A DNA stretch of 62,461 nucleotides, taken from assembly GCA_002719095.1 (NCBI GenBank), contig PBGO01000023.1, forward strand, positions 5,858 to 68,318, read 5' to 3'. Below, in pieces: positions 39,946 to 49,108 of this stretch (position 1 is the stretch's first letter; every line of letters starts with the position of its first letter). A program made the position numbers and the translations under genes. Under the pieces are notes generated by a model. That model searched no databases, was not told the origin of the DNA, and worked only from the letters and a program-made list of their open reading frames with translations. The DNA is from Fidelibacterota bacterium. GTDB taxonomy: Bacteria; Fidelibacterota; Marinisomatia; SCGC-AAA003-L08; D37C17.

Positions 39946-40536
39946 ATGGTATTTAATATTTTATCTTTAATATTTTTTTCAATTTTGACTTTTAATTGTG
40001 GATCGAACAATTCAGATTTATCACCTGAGGCATCAAAGTCAATCATCAAAGGAGCCCCAGATTGGTATTTAAATACCCCAATAAAACAAGGTTTTATTAT
40101 TGTTCCATCAAGCGCAACAAGCCAGGATATGCAACTTGCAGTAAATAAAGCTACTTTGGATGCTGCAAATACTTTAGCAAGCATGATTAACTCTGATATG
40201 AATGCTTTATTAAAGCGAGTTAGAGAAGAGATAGGTACAGATGATGACTCTAGTTTAGTAGATACATTCTCGCAGGTTCAAGAACAAGTCGTTTCAACAT
40301 CAATAAACAACTACAATATATCTAAAAAACAAATTCTTAGAGAAAAAAATAATGATGGAAAAAATATTTTTAGGGCATACGTTCTCATTGAGTGGGATGA
40401 AAATGCAGCGGATGAAAAGATTTTAGAGCAGATTAAAAGTGATAAAGCACTTTATGATTTGATGAGAACCACTGAATTATATGATGAAATGTCTAATAAA
40501 GTAGAAAAATACAAAAAGAAATATCGTAACCAATAA
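39946..40536 (+). CDS. LPP20-like lipoprotein, short form
   Basis: A 196-residue lipoprotein with a hydrophobic signal and cysteine in FNCGSNNS (about residue 21). The LPP20-like domain starts PDWYLNTPIKQGFIIVPSS and includes LAVNKATLDAANTLASMI. The C-terminus is charged and probably helical (KVEKYKKKYRNQ). A GGGAGA site (39936-39941) precedes the ATG. Its TAA stop overlaps the proposed ATA start of the RlmB-like gene. Function unknown. Confidence 0.72.
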   Translation: MVFNILSLIFFSILTFNCGSNNSDLSPEASKSIIKGAPDWYLNTPIKQGFIIVPSSATSQDMQLAVNKATLDAANTLASMINSDMNALLKRVREEIGTDDDSSLVDTFSQVQEQVVSTSINNYNISKKQILREKNNDGKNIFRAYVLIEWDENAADEKILEQIKSDKALYDLMRTTELYDEMSNKVEKYKKKYRNQ

Positions 40537-41321
40537 AAAAAAGAACAAAAAAAAAAAATAGCTCTAATGTACAGAAAGTTCATAGAGTTTATGGCTATAA
40601 CAGCTCAGTAGCTGTCTTGCAATCATCCAAGTGTAATATACTTGAAATCTATATTGATTATAAATCAAAACATTACGAAAATTTAAAAAAAATAATATTT
40701 GATAATAATTTATCGGATAAAATAAAAAAATTTCAATCATACAAAAGCACTACGACTGACACTTTTTTTAAAAGATCTCAAGGAATAATAATAGTATTTA
40801 AATTTAATGGTGTGGTTAATTCCATATCTTCTTTTTTCAGTAGTAAAGATAAAGATGACTGTATTCTAATTTTAGATCAATTAGAAGATCCTCAGAATTT
40901 AGGCCAAATATTAAGAACAGCCGAATGTGCAGGAGTAAAAAAAATAATTCTTCCAATTAATAAATCCGTAAAGTTATCTGATTCTGTAATGCAAGTTAGT
41001 CAAGGAGCTTTTTGTAATCTTAATTTTTTCATTTGTAATAATCTAAGAAACACAATCCGAGTTTTAAAAGAAAACGACTTTTGGATTGTTGCTTTAGAAA
41101 ATACTGAGAAAAGTAAAAATTGGTATGAAATTGATTTATCAGGGAGGATTGGAATCATATTGGGAAGCGAAGGTAAAGGTGTTAGAAGGCTAACCTTAGA
41201 TGACTCAGATTTTATTGCAAAAATACCAATGATGGGGAAAATAAACTCCTTAAATGTCTCTGCAGCAGGTTCTACGATTTTATTTGAGAGACTAAGACAA
41301 ATAACACTTGTTGAAGATTAG
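40533..41321 (+). CDS. rlmB: SpoU/TrmH-family rRNA methyltransferase (RlmB-like), probable ATA start
   Basis: 2'-O-methyltransferase of the SPOUT knot class; RlmB methylates 23S rRNA. The catalytic core has LILDQLEDPQNLGQILRTAE, LGSEGKGVRRL and the C-terminal SLNVSAAGSTILFE. The first standard start (TTG 40617) would cut off part of the N-terminal substrate-binding domain, including HRVYGYNSSVAVL. The frame is open to an ATA at 40533 that overlaps the previous stop as ATAA. From there it gives 262 residues beginning with a lysine-rich run across a 12-A tract (40547-40558). Initiation at ATA, or a slip in the A tract, would explain this. Confidence 0.82.
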   Translation: MKKRTKKKNSSNVQKVHRVYGYNSSVAVLQSSKCNILEIYIDYKSKHYENLKKIIFDNNLSDKIKKFQSYKSTTTDTFFKRSQGIIIVFKFNGVVNSISSFFSSKDKDDCILILDQLEDPQNLGQILRTAECAGVKKIILPINKSVKLSDSVMQVSQGAFCNLNFFICNNLRNTIRVLKENDFWIVALENTEKSKNWYEIDLSGRIGIILGSEGKGVRRLTLDDSDFIAKIPMMGKINSLNVSAAGSTILFERLRQITLVED

Positions 41322-42078
41322 TTATTTTTAGAATTATCGCTGCAAAAAAGAGGTATGGGCCAAAAGGCATCCTCCTATCAAGACCGAAATTAAATAATAT
41401 CCAAAGAGTAACCCAAGATAGTAAAGCAACAAATGAAGCTAGGAATAGACATAAAATAATGTTAATTGGACCTAACCATGCTCCCAGAGGTATTATTAAT
41501 AATATATCTCCAAAGCCCATAGGGGATTTGTTTTTCCGTTTAATGAGAATGAATTTTGTTACATAGTAGATTATTATTAAGAAAGCTATTCCATAAAAAA
41601 TACCAAAAAATGCTTCAAAATTATTATCAAACCAATAAGTTGAAAAAGCATATAAAATACCTATGAATATGGAAAAAAATAGCATTCCTTGTGGAAAATA
41701 TAGATATTTCATATCAATCAAGCACATTGGAATTAATAAAGTGATAATAAAAAAAGAAAATATAGACTCAATTAGCTCAAAATTATTAAATCCATGCATA
41801 AAGAATAACACATATATTAAACATGTAAATAATTCTACCAATGGATAGATAATTGATATACTTTGTTTACATTTATGACATTTACCTGATTGTAAACAAT
41901 ATGTTAGAATGGGAATATTCCTGTAAAAAGGAATTGAAGTTTTACATTTAAAACAAAAAGATCGTGGAAAAATAATTGAAATTCTCTTGGGAATCCTAAA
42001 GACAATAACATTGATAAAGCTGCCTACACAGAGACCAAAAATCGCAGTAAAAAATACTAATAAATTAATATCACCCAC
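41272..42078 (-). CDS. pilD: Type IV prepilin peptidase / N-methylase
   Basis: Inner-membrane aspartic protease that cleaves and methylates prepilins. 268 residues, GTG start. The N-terminal cytoplasmic zinc domain has two CxxC pairs (CFKCKTSIPF and KCHKCKQSIS). Catalytic aspartates are in LIDMKYLYFP and GFGDILL. About eight membrane segments. It is the last gene of the pilus operon; its start overlaps pilC by 8 bases. Its 3' end overlaps the convergent rlmB by 50 bases. Substrates would be the three or four pilin-like proteins encoded at the other end of the operon. Confidence 0.93.
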   Translation of the reverse strand: MGDINLLVFFTAIFGLCVGSFINVIVFRIPKRISIIFPRSFCFKCKTSIPFYRNIPILTYCLQSGKCHKCKQSISIIYPLVELFTCLIYVLFFMHGFNNFELIESIFSFFIITLLIPMCLIDMKYLYFPQGMLFFSIFIGILYAFSTYWFDNNFEAFFGIFYGIAFLIIIYYVTKFILIKRKNKSPMGFGDILLIIPLGAWLGPINIILCLFLASFVALLSWVTLWILFNFGLDRRMPFGPYLFFAAIILKITNLQQVLFVLVSQIKS

Positions 42079-43333
42079 GTTGATTCATAAATGTTGTTCC
42101 GAAGTCAAATATAGGCAAATAAGTTACAACAACAATAATGCCTATAACAACACCAACAACAACAATTAATACAGGTTCAATTAAAGAAGTAAGTCTATCA
42201 ACAATTGCATTAACCTGTTTTGTATAAAATTCTGATGCTCGCAGAGCGAGTGTATCAATTTCTCCAGTTTCTTCGCCTGTTTTAATAAGCTGAATCATAA
42301 TTGGTGGAAATTTATCTGTATTTTTAAGAGCTTGAGATATCGTTACTCCGTTCTCGATTTGCTTCGAAGATTGGTTGACCGCAATTTCATATACACGATT
42401 ATCAACTACTTTACTTATTAATTTCATTGAATCCAGAACAGAGACTCCAGCTCCGATTAATATTCCAAATGTTTTATTAAATTTACTCAATGCTCCTTGT
42501 TCAATAATTTTCCCAAATATTGGTACTTTTAAAAAGAAAGAATCCTTAATAAGGCTGCCTTTATCTGTTAGAGAAATAAGCCACAAGGTTATTGAAAAAG
42601 AGAAAAATATAGTCAAAATTGCAAATAAATTTTCTTTAGTTTTCGCTCCGAGCCATAACATTGCTTCAGTATAAACTGGTAAACCCTTTTCTCCACTTGG
42701 ATCCATACTTTTATAAACTCCTTCAAATGATGGTATTATAAAAGTAAAAGTCACAAAAAGCATGATGACGAGAAAACCTAAGATAAATGTTGGATAGTAC
42801 ATTGCCGACTTAACTTTTCTTTGTGTATCGTCCACACTTTCAAGGTACGTTGCAAGTTCTTCAAGTGTTTCTGAAAGTTGCCCACTAACTTCTCCCGCTC
42901 TTACAAGTGATACATATAAATTATCGAAAACTCCTGGATGTTTCTCAAGACAATCTGAAAGCTGAAGACCTCTTTTTATATTTAATTCTACATCAGTTAA
43001 TATTTTTTTAAATTTTTTATTTTTCTCTTCCTCAGAAAGAAAAAAAAAGGATTTCTCAATCGTTAATCCAGCTGCAAACATAGTAGAAAGTTGTCTTGTA
43101 AAAAAAACAAGTGTTTTGAGAGGTATTCGAGTTCTAAGTTTTTCAAGTTTTAGACTTAATCTATCTAAGAAAGGACCCATAAAATCAAATGAAGAATCCT
43201 TTTCTGAAATTTTAATGACAATAAGCCCTTGGCTAGATAATTTTTCCGAAGCTCGGTTTATGTTTTTTGCATCAATCGAGCCTTCTTTTCTTTTTCCATC
43301 TTGAGTTCTAGCTATATAATCAAACTGAGACAT
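42071..43333 (-). CDS. pilC: Type IV pilus inner membrane platform protein
   Basis: Polytopic T2SF-family platform protein that couples the PilB and PilT ATPases to pilin insertion. 420 residues: N-terminal cytoplasmic segment, then two repeated T2SF domains (about residues 70-195 and 275-400). These have LSTMFAAGLTIEKSFFFLSE and FGILIGAGVSVLDSMKLISK as the equivalent repeat cores and three membrane helices. 3 bases separate it from pilB. GspF of type II secretion is the same family; the presence of pilT and pilM-O favours a pilus. Confidence 0.95.
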   Translation of the reverse strand: MSQFDYIARTQDGKRKEGSIDAKNINRASEKLSSQGLIVIKISEKDSSFDFMGPFLDRLSLKLEKLRTRIPLKTLVFFTRQLSTMFAAGLTIEKSFFFLSEEEKNKKFKKILTDVELNIKRGLQLSDCLEKHPGVFDNLYVSLVRAGEVSGQLSETLEELATYLESVDDTQRKVKSAMYYPTFILGFLVIMLFVTFTFIIPSFEGVYKSMDPSGEKGLPVYTEAMLWLGAKTKENLFAILTIFFSFSITLWLISLTDKGSLIKDSFFLKVPIFGKIIEQGALSKFNKTFGILIGAGVSVLDSMKLISKVVDNRVYEIAVNQSSKQIENGVTISQALKNTDKFPPIMIQLIKTGEETGEIDTLALRASEFYTKQVNAIVDRLTSLIEPVLIVVVGVVIGIIVVVTYLPIFDFGTTFMNQRG

Positions 43334-43336
43334 TTT

Positions 43337-45034
43337 CTAATCTTCTACGGTTGCTCTCAAAACTTCATTTATATCTGTTTTTCCTGACAAAATCTTTTCA
43401 ATACCAGCTTCTCTAAGAGTTGTCATTCCTGATTTCTTTGCTGCTTCTTTAATTTGGTTTTGATTTGCATCTTCAAATATAAGTTGTTTCATATTTGTAT
43501 TAACTTCAAGAATTTCATGTATAGCAGTCCTTCCTTTATAACCCGTATTGTGGTTACTTTGGTTAGGTATACCTCTGTAAAAATCACTCGACCTTGATGC
43601 AGAAGGTATAGAAAGTAAATCTAATTCTTCATTTGAAGGTTTATAAGATTCTTTTGAATTTTCATCAATAGTTCTTACTAATCTTTGAGCCATTACCAAG
43701 TTGAGACATGAACCAAGCAAGAAAGGAGGAATACCTAAATCTAGAAGCCTAGCAATTGTTGATGGAGCATCGTTTGCGTGAACGGTACTAAAGACTAAGT
43801 GACCTGTAAGAGAAAATTTAACTGCAATATCTGCAGTTTCTTCATCTCTAATTTCTCCGATTAACAGCACATCTGGGTCTTGTCTTAGAATTGACCTTAG
43901 TGCTCCACTAAAGTTCAGACCAATTTCATCGTGCATTTGAACTTGATTTATACCCTGAAGTTGATATTCTACAGGATCTTCTACAGTTGTAATGTTAATA
44001 CCTTCTGAATGTATTTCTTTCAAAGCTGCATAAAGGGTTGTAGACTTACCACTTCCAGTGGGTCCTGATATTATAATCATACCATAAGGTTGTTTAATCC
44101 ATTTTTTGAAAACAGATAATTTTTTATCTGAAAACCCTAGGTTTGATAGATTTAAGGATAATTTTCCACTACCTAATAACCTTAATACAACTTTTTCTCC
44201 ATGAACTGTTGGAAGTATAGAAACTCTAACATCAATTTCTCGCTCAGACGTTTCAATTTTCATACGACCATCTTGTGGCAATCTTTTTTCTGCGATATCA
44301 AGTTTTGATAAAATTTTTAACCTTGATACAATACCATTCAGCGAATTTATTGGAGGTGACATTATTTTAACCAGTACTCCATCAATTCTAATTCTTACTG
44401 ACACCTCGTTCTTTGAAGGTTCAATATGTATATCAGAGGAGTCTTCTTTAATAGCTTCTTCTAGAATTAGATTTACTATTTTCACAAACGGAGCGTCTTC
44501 TGAAGATACTTTTTCTGAACCTAAAACTAATTTTTCTTGATTATCCTGAACGGCTCCCGAAGAATCATCAATGTTTGAAATTGCGCTCTCAACTTCACCA
44601 AACTGTTTAATCTTACCATAGATTTTATCGATTGCTTCAGTTAGTAATCTTTTTGAGGCAACAGCAACATCAACTTCTAAATTTGTAAGTTTTCTTATTG
44701 CGTCAATTGTAGGCATGTCCTCAGGGTCATACATAGCTACGAGTATTGCTCCTTCGGATTTTGAAATAGCTAAAACATTTTTTTCTTTTGCAAAATCTTC
44801 AGGAATAAGTTTAGTCACTTCTCTAGATGCTTGGTACAAATCATTTTCAGATATGGGCTTTGAACCAGTTTGAATCGCATACCCTTTTAGTAGATTTTCT
44901 TCTGTTAAATATTTCATCTCAACTAGTATTTCGCCTAATTTTTTTTCACTTTCTTTTTGATTTAAAATTGCTTCATTTAGGGCGTTGAGTGATATAAAAT
45001 TATTTTCTAGTAGTATTTCTCCAATTCTCTTCAT
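43337..45034 (-). CDS. pilB: Type IV pilus assembly ATPase PilB
   Basis: Hexameric ATPase for pilus extension, 565 residues. An N-terminal MshEN-type domain (about residues 1-130) precedes the core with Walker A SGPTGSGKSTTL near residue 322, the Asp box, Walker B LLIGEIRDEETA and the His box STVHANDA. Between AQRLVRTI and GYKGRTAIHE, where PilB and GspE usually hold four zinc-binding cysteines, there are none. Instead the segment is rich in Ser, Asn and Glu. Start ATG is at 45034, 9 bases after the giant lipoprotein gene. Confidence 0.93.
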   Translation of the reverse strand: MKRIGEILLENNFISLNALNEAILNQKESEKKLGEILVEMKYLTEENLLKGYAIQTGSKPISENDLYQASREVTKLIPEDFAKEKNVLAISKSEGAILVAMYDPEDMPTIDAIRKLTNLEVDVAVASKRLLTEAIDKIYGKIKQFGEVESAISNIDDSSGAVQDNQEKLVLGSEKVSSEDAPFVKIVNLILEEAIKEDSSDIHIEPSKNEVSVRIRIDGVLVKIMSPPINSLNGIVSRLKILSKLDIAEKRLPQDGRMKIETSEREIDVRVSILPTVHGEKVVLRLLGSGKLSLNLSNLGFSDKKLSVFKKWIKQPYGMIIISGPTGSGKSTTLYAALKEIHSEGINITTVEDPVEYQLQGINQVQMHDEIGLNFSGALRSILRQDPDVLLIGEIRDEETADIAVKFSLTGHLVFSTVHANDAPSTIARLLDLGIPPFLLGSCLNLVMAQRLVRTIDENSKESYKPSNEELDLLSIPSASRSSDFYRGIPNQSNHNTGYKGRTAIHEILEVNTNMKQLIFEDANQNQIKEAAKKSGMTTLREAGIEKILSGKTDINEVLRATVED

Positions 45035-45043
45035 AGTTACCTC

Positions 45044-48000
45044 TTAGTCTATACAAGTATTATTAAGAGTGACATTAACCTGTTCACTCGTTGCACCGTT
45101 CGGATTAAGCAAGTTAGCCTGAATAATTGGACTAGAACACTGCCATTGCTCAGGATTGTTACTTGTTTGAACGCATTCATCAATACTGAAAGTTACGTTG
45201 AAATATTTTAAACCATCTTCATCAGTCTGAATCGCGGTCGAACCGTATGTATCGAGTTCGTTTATCCAATTACTGTATCCCCATTCACCACCGGCTTCAG
45301 TGCAACTTTGTTGGTTAACAAAAGGTAATCCTGTTTCAGGATCGTTTTCAGTACATCCTCCACCTTCACGATTAGGACCACCTTGGGAATCAAATATTAT
45401 CAGTTCAACTAATGCTCCCTCAACTGGAACGTTATAGGAATCTAGCAACTGAGCTCTCATTTCGACATTGAATGGTGCTGGATTAAAACCACCTGCACAG
45501 TCGTTGAAATCATATTGCGTATCCGATAAGGGAACTAGTGACAATGTACAATCAACACAAACATTTTCATAGGTAACGATATTTGTTAAACTTGAAAAAG
45601 TAAGAGGCAGAGCAACTCCCCAATAACGTCCATTTCCATTTGGATCGTAACCAAAACCTGTAGCAGCTTCTAGCTCGCAGTCTGAACCATTTGTAGCGCA
45701 ATTATAATCTTCAGAATCGCATATTTCAGGATTAGTTCCTGATGGCATTGAACATAAACCATCTGTTTCAGAATTGATTGGAAGCCATACCATATCTAAC
45801 GCTTCACAATTAGCTCTGTTTGTTGCGATATTATTAATACAAACGTTACCTGTTGTTTGAGCAATTATTTCTGGAAATTCAAATAATTGGGCAGAGTTGT
45901 ATTGCGTTGTTGTCCACGCAACACCAGGCCAAGCCTCATCATCATTTGAATTAGGTTTAACATTTCCAGTTTTTGCTTCTGCTAAAATTGCTGCTGCTGT
46001 TGGGGGATTCATGCTAAAGTATACAGCAGTTGAATCTGAAACAGGATTTGACCAAGCATCCCAAAGCATTATTGATACTGGAAGTTCCGTGAGTCCTCCA
46101 CCAATATTTATCGCCTCGCCGAAAGCATATCCAATAACTGCACTCGTAGGGGGCCCAGTTGTTATTGTCACAGGGGTAGATTCTGCTACAATTTCAAAGT
46201 CAGGATCATAATTTTCGTTTAGAGGGTGGTCTTTCAAGGTCACTCTCATATGAACTGAACCTGGTTTAGTTCCTGAGTTTAAAGTGACTGATGCAGTTCC
46301 ATTTGAGCTAATTTCCGTTTCAATGGTATCTCCAGGTAAACCATTAAGGTGAACACCATCTAATTGCGGAGGAGTAACTTCGAAAGTTACCAAGTAAGGT
46401 TTGTTTACTAGATTTCCATTCCCATCTCTTATTTCAGCTGTTAGAATAGTAGATTCTTGTCCACCACCACCTTGAACAATGATTTCACTTGGAAATGGGG
46501 GTAGTATTTCAACGAATGAAGCTTCAGTAGAATTAATTTGAAGACCCAAAGTATCTGAAATTCCTTTATATGTACCTACAATTCTGGCTAAACCAGAAGA
46601 GTTTTCCATATTAAAGGTGGCACTAGCATACACTAACGATGATCCTTCAATATCAAAAGAATCAGGTAAATAGTTTTGAATATCGTTTATATCACCTTGT
46701 TCAAAAAAAGAATATTCTGGAGTAATAGACCCCACATCAAGCCATTCATTTTGATTTTCATCATATTGAATTGCCTCAAATGATATAATGTCATTAACAT
46801 CTGGTTGATTCCCTAATGAATCAGTATAAAAAGCGTATATGTTCGTACTTTGCAGTCCGAAACTATCTGGAAGACTATACTTCTCAGATACCAGTTTTAA
46901 TTGTTCAGTACAATCTGGACAATTAGGGATACTGTTAATATAGATTGTATCTTCATACAGAACTTCACTAGCATTATTAGGATTCAGCACATACGCTCTT
47001 AAAGCATCAATACCTTCAGAGATATTTGTATATTTAACGCTAGCAACCCCGTTCTGCCCAATGCTTGTTCCTCCGTTTGAGCTAACCGAACACGTAGAGC
47101 CATCTGGGCATGGTTCACCGACTGGATCGCAACTAGTTCCATCTGAACAGGAGTAAGAATCATTTCCATTAGAAGAGGAGCTGCTATCAGAATCACCACA
47201 ACAGGTGTACTCGTAACCTGTGCTCAATTCGCCATTTGAATTACGAGCTTGGTCAAGATCGAATCTAACAAGTACATTTGAAATACCAACTCCAGATCCA
47301 TTTTTTGCGATGACAGATACAGTTGTTTCGTCGAACAATGAATGACTTATTGTATCATTGTCAGGATAAAAATGAAATTCAGTAACATCTAGCTCAGGAT
47401 CTTGGCTACCTTCAATGAAATAGCTTAATGTTAAATTTTCTGATACAGATATATCTTGCGCAAGAAACACATTAAAATCAATATTTGCTGCTGCGCTGTT
47501 CAAGTTAAAATCAGCAGAATTGACAATGAAGGTTGATTCTGCTTTTCCAGTAGAATCAGTTAGTACTGATGTTGATGAAAGATATCCTCCAACTCCTGAT
47601 GTAGTCTTCTGAAAGTTTACCATTACAGGATCTGTTACTAAACCACCATAACTATCTATTGTTCTTGCGGTAATAACTGTTTCGTAAGTGACACTATTAT
47701 TGTTCTCAAAAGACTCTGTTTGACTAGTAGATATAAGAAGATCATCTATCGCTTCTATTATTGCATACTGTTCCGTCAATGCATCAACTTGAATAGTTCC
47801 CAGCGCTTCAGTTTCATCGCCATCAACATTAATGTCACCTTCGTTTATAATTAAGATTTTACTAAAATCAGCAGGATCGTGTATGCTAGCTTCAATTTCA
47901 ATTCTTCCTGAACCCAAAGGAATATCTGATCTATCTATAACTAATTCAGCCTGTGCAACACCAACAAGATTAGCATCTATTGCGCCATCATTAGTATAGG

Positions 48001-49084
48001 TAGGCATATTTGTAGTTATAGTTCCGTAATTACTTAGATTTCTGTAATAAACTGGAACATTTGGAACACCAATATTTGCAGAATCCTGTGTTGTAACCTC
48101 AAAAACAACTGTATAAGTGGAATCTGGTGCACTGTCAAGAAGCAATAAATCTTTGATACCATCATTATTATTATCCAGAAATAAGCTAGATTCAAGATTA
48201 AATGACTTAACATAATACTCTTGAGGATAAATTTCAGAAGTCACTGTTAACTGAAATTGATCAGAGCAATTATTTGCACAATTTTCAGGGCCACTAACAT
48301 TTACCGTAAAGGTTACTATATCATCACTTGTACCCGGAGCAGTTTGATATTCAACGGATGCAACCCCATCGCTTCCTGTTTGAGCAGTATTGGACGATAG
48401 GGAACCAGATCCTGAGACCTTGACAAAATTAACATTTATATTTGGTAAATTAACTCCTTGTTCATTAAGAACCCTTGCGTTAATATTGGTTGTATAAATA
48501 CTATTGTCAGGAACTTCAAGCGTGTTGTTTGGGGCACTTGTGTACCCAGCTACTGAGCTTATGAGACTTTCAGGAGATATTAAGGTTATATTGGCAGTTT
48601 GCTCAATAGAGGCTTGATATTGATCTGTATACGTAGCTTTAATTTCGAAATTTCCTAAATCAGATTCATCCTGCCATGTTCCTTTCACAACACCGTTTAC
48701 ATTAGTTACTCCAATATTTGTTACGCTTGAATTATTTGAAGATGGTAAGTAAGCTTGATCTATTTGGAAAAAACCATCTGCTGGAGTACCATCGTCTTTA
48801 ATCCAAGAGAAAATAATTTGTTGACCTTGGTGACCTCCATCCATAATACCATCATCATCATTGTCAATGGAGAGTTGAGCTGTTATTTCAATTTCACCTA
48901 ATGCATTATTTGCCGCATACTCGGTGATATTTTCACAGGAAGTATCATTACAAAATAATTGCAGCTCATAGCTTAATGTTGGTGGTGGAGAACTCACAGG
49001 AGTTCTTTCATCACATGACAAAAATAAAAACAACATCAAAAAACAAGTTGTTAGGGTTATATTGAAATATTTTAGTCTTATCAT
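45044..49084 (-). CDS. Giant Ig-like lipoprotein in the pilus operon
   Basis: A 1346-residue protein. A signal with lipobox LFLSC (C24) indicates a lipid anchor. The rest is a string of bacterial Ig-like (Big_1/invasin-type) units recognised by repeated patterns such as VLNEQGVNLPNINVNF...GSDGVASVEY, VIAKNGSGVGISNVLVRF and EIRDGNGNLVNKPYLVTFEV. There is a cysteine-rich insert near residues 625-675 (YTCCGDSD and SCSDGTSCDP). Other Cys clusters lie near 1090-1150 and 1265-1290. Likely a cell-surface stalk or adhesin working with the pilus. Its site between secretin and pilB is unusual. Function is inferred. Confidence 0.85.
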   Translation of the reverse strand: MIRLKYFNITLTTCFLMLFLFLSCDERTPVSSPPPTLSYELQLFCNDTSCENITEYAANNALGEIEITAQLSIDNDDDGIMDGGHQGQQIIFSWIKDDGTPADGFFQIDQAYLPSSNNSSVTNIGVTNVNGVVKGTWQDESDLGNFEIKATYTDQYQASIEQTANITLISPESLISSVAGYTSAPNNTLEVPDNSIYTTNINARVLNEQGVNLPNINVNFVKVSGSGSLSSNTAQTGSDGVASVEYQTAPGTSDDIVTFTVNVSGPENCANNCSDQFQLTVTSEIYPQEYYVKSFNLESSLFLDNNNDGIKDLLLLDSAPDSTYTVVFEVTTQDSANIGVPNVPVYYRNLSNYGTITTNMPTYTNDGAIDANLVGVAQAELVIDRSDIPLGSGRIEIEASIHDPADFSKILIINEGDINVDGDETEALGTIQVDALTEQYAIIEAIDDLLISTSQTESFENNNSVTYETVITARTIDSYGGLVTDPVMVNFQKTTSGVGGYLSSTSVLTDSTGKAESTFIVNSADFNLNSAAANIDFNVFLAQDISVSENLTLSYFIEGSQDPELDVTEFHFYPDNDTISHSLFDETTVSVIAKNGSGVGISNVLVRFDLDQARNSNGELSTGYEYTCCGDSDSSSSSNGNDSYSCSDGTSCDPVGEPCPDGSTCSVSSNGGTSIGQNGVASVKYTNISEGIDALRAYVLNPNNASEVLYEDTIYINSIPNCPDCTEQLKLVSEKYSLPDSFGLQSTNIYAFYTDSLGNQPDVNDIISFEAIQYDENQNEWLDVGSITPEYSFFEQGDINDIQNYLPDSFDIEGSSLVYASATFNMENSSGLARIVGTYKGISDTLGLQINSTEASFVEILPPFPSEIIVQGGGGQESTILTAEIRDGNGNLVNKPYLVTFEVTPPQLDGVHLNGLPGDTIETEISSNGTASVTLNSGTKPGSVHMRVTLKDHPLNENYDPDFEIVAESTPVTITTGPPTSAVIGYAFGEAINIGGGLTELPVSIMLWDAWSNPVSDSTAVYFSMNPPTAAAILAEAKTGNVKPNSNDDEAWPGVAWTTTQYNSAQLFEFPEIIAQTTGNVCINNIATNRANCEALDMVWLPINSETDGLCSMPSGTNPEICDSEDYNCATNGSDCELEAATGFGYDPNGNGRYWGVALPLTFSSLTNIVTYENVCVDCTLSLVPLSDTQYDFNDCAGGFNPAPFNVEMRAQLLDSYNVPVEGALVELIIFDSQGGPNREGGGCTENDPETGLPFVNQQSCTEAGGEWGYSNWINELDTYGSTAIQTDEDGLKYFNVTFSIDECVQTSNNPEQWQCSSPIIQANLLNPNGATSEQVNVTLNNTCID

Positions 49085-49108
49085 ATTTAATCTCCTTGCT
49101 TGAACATA

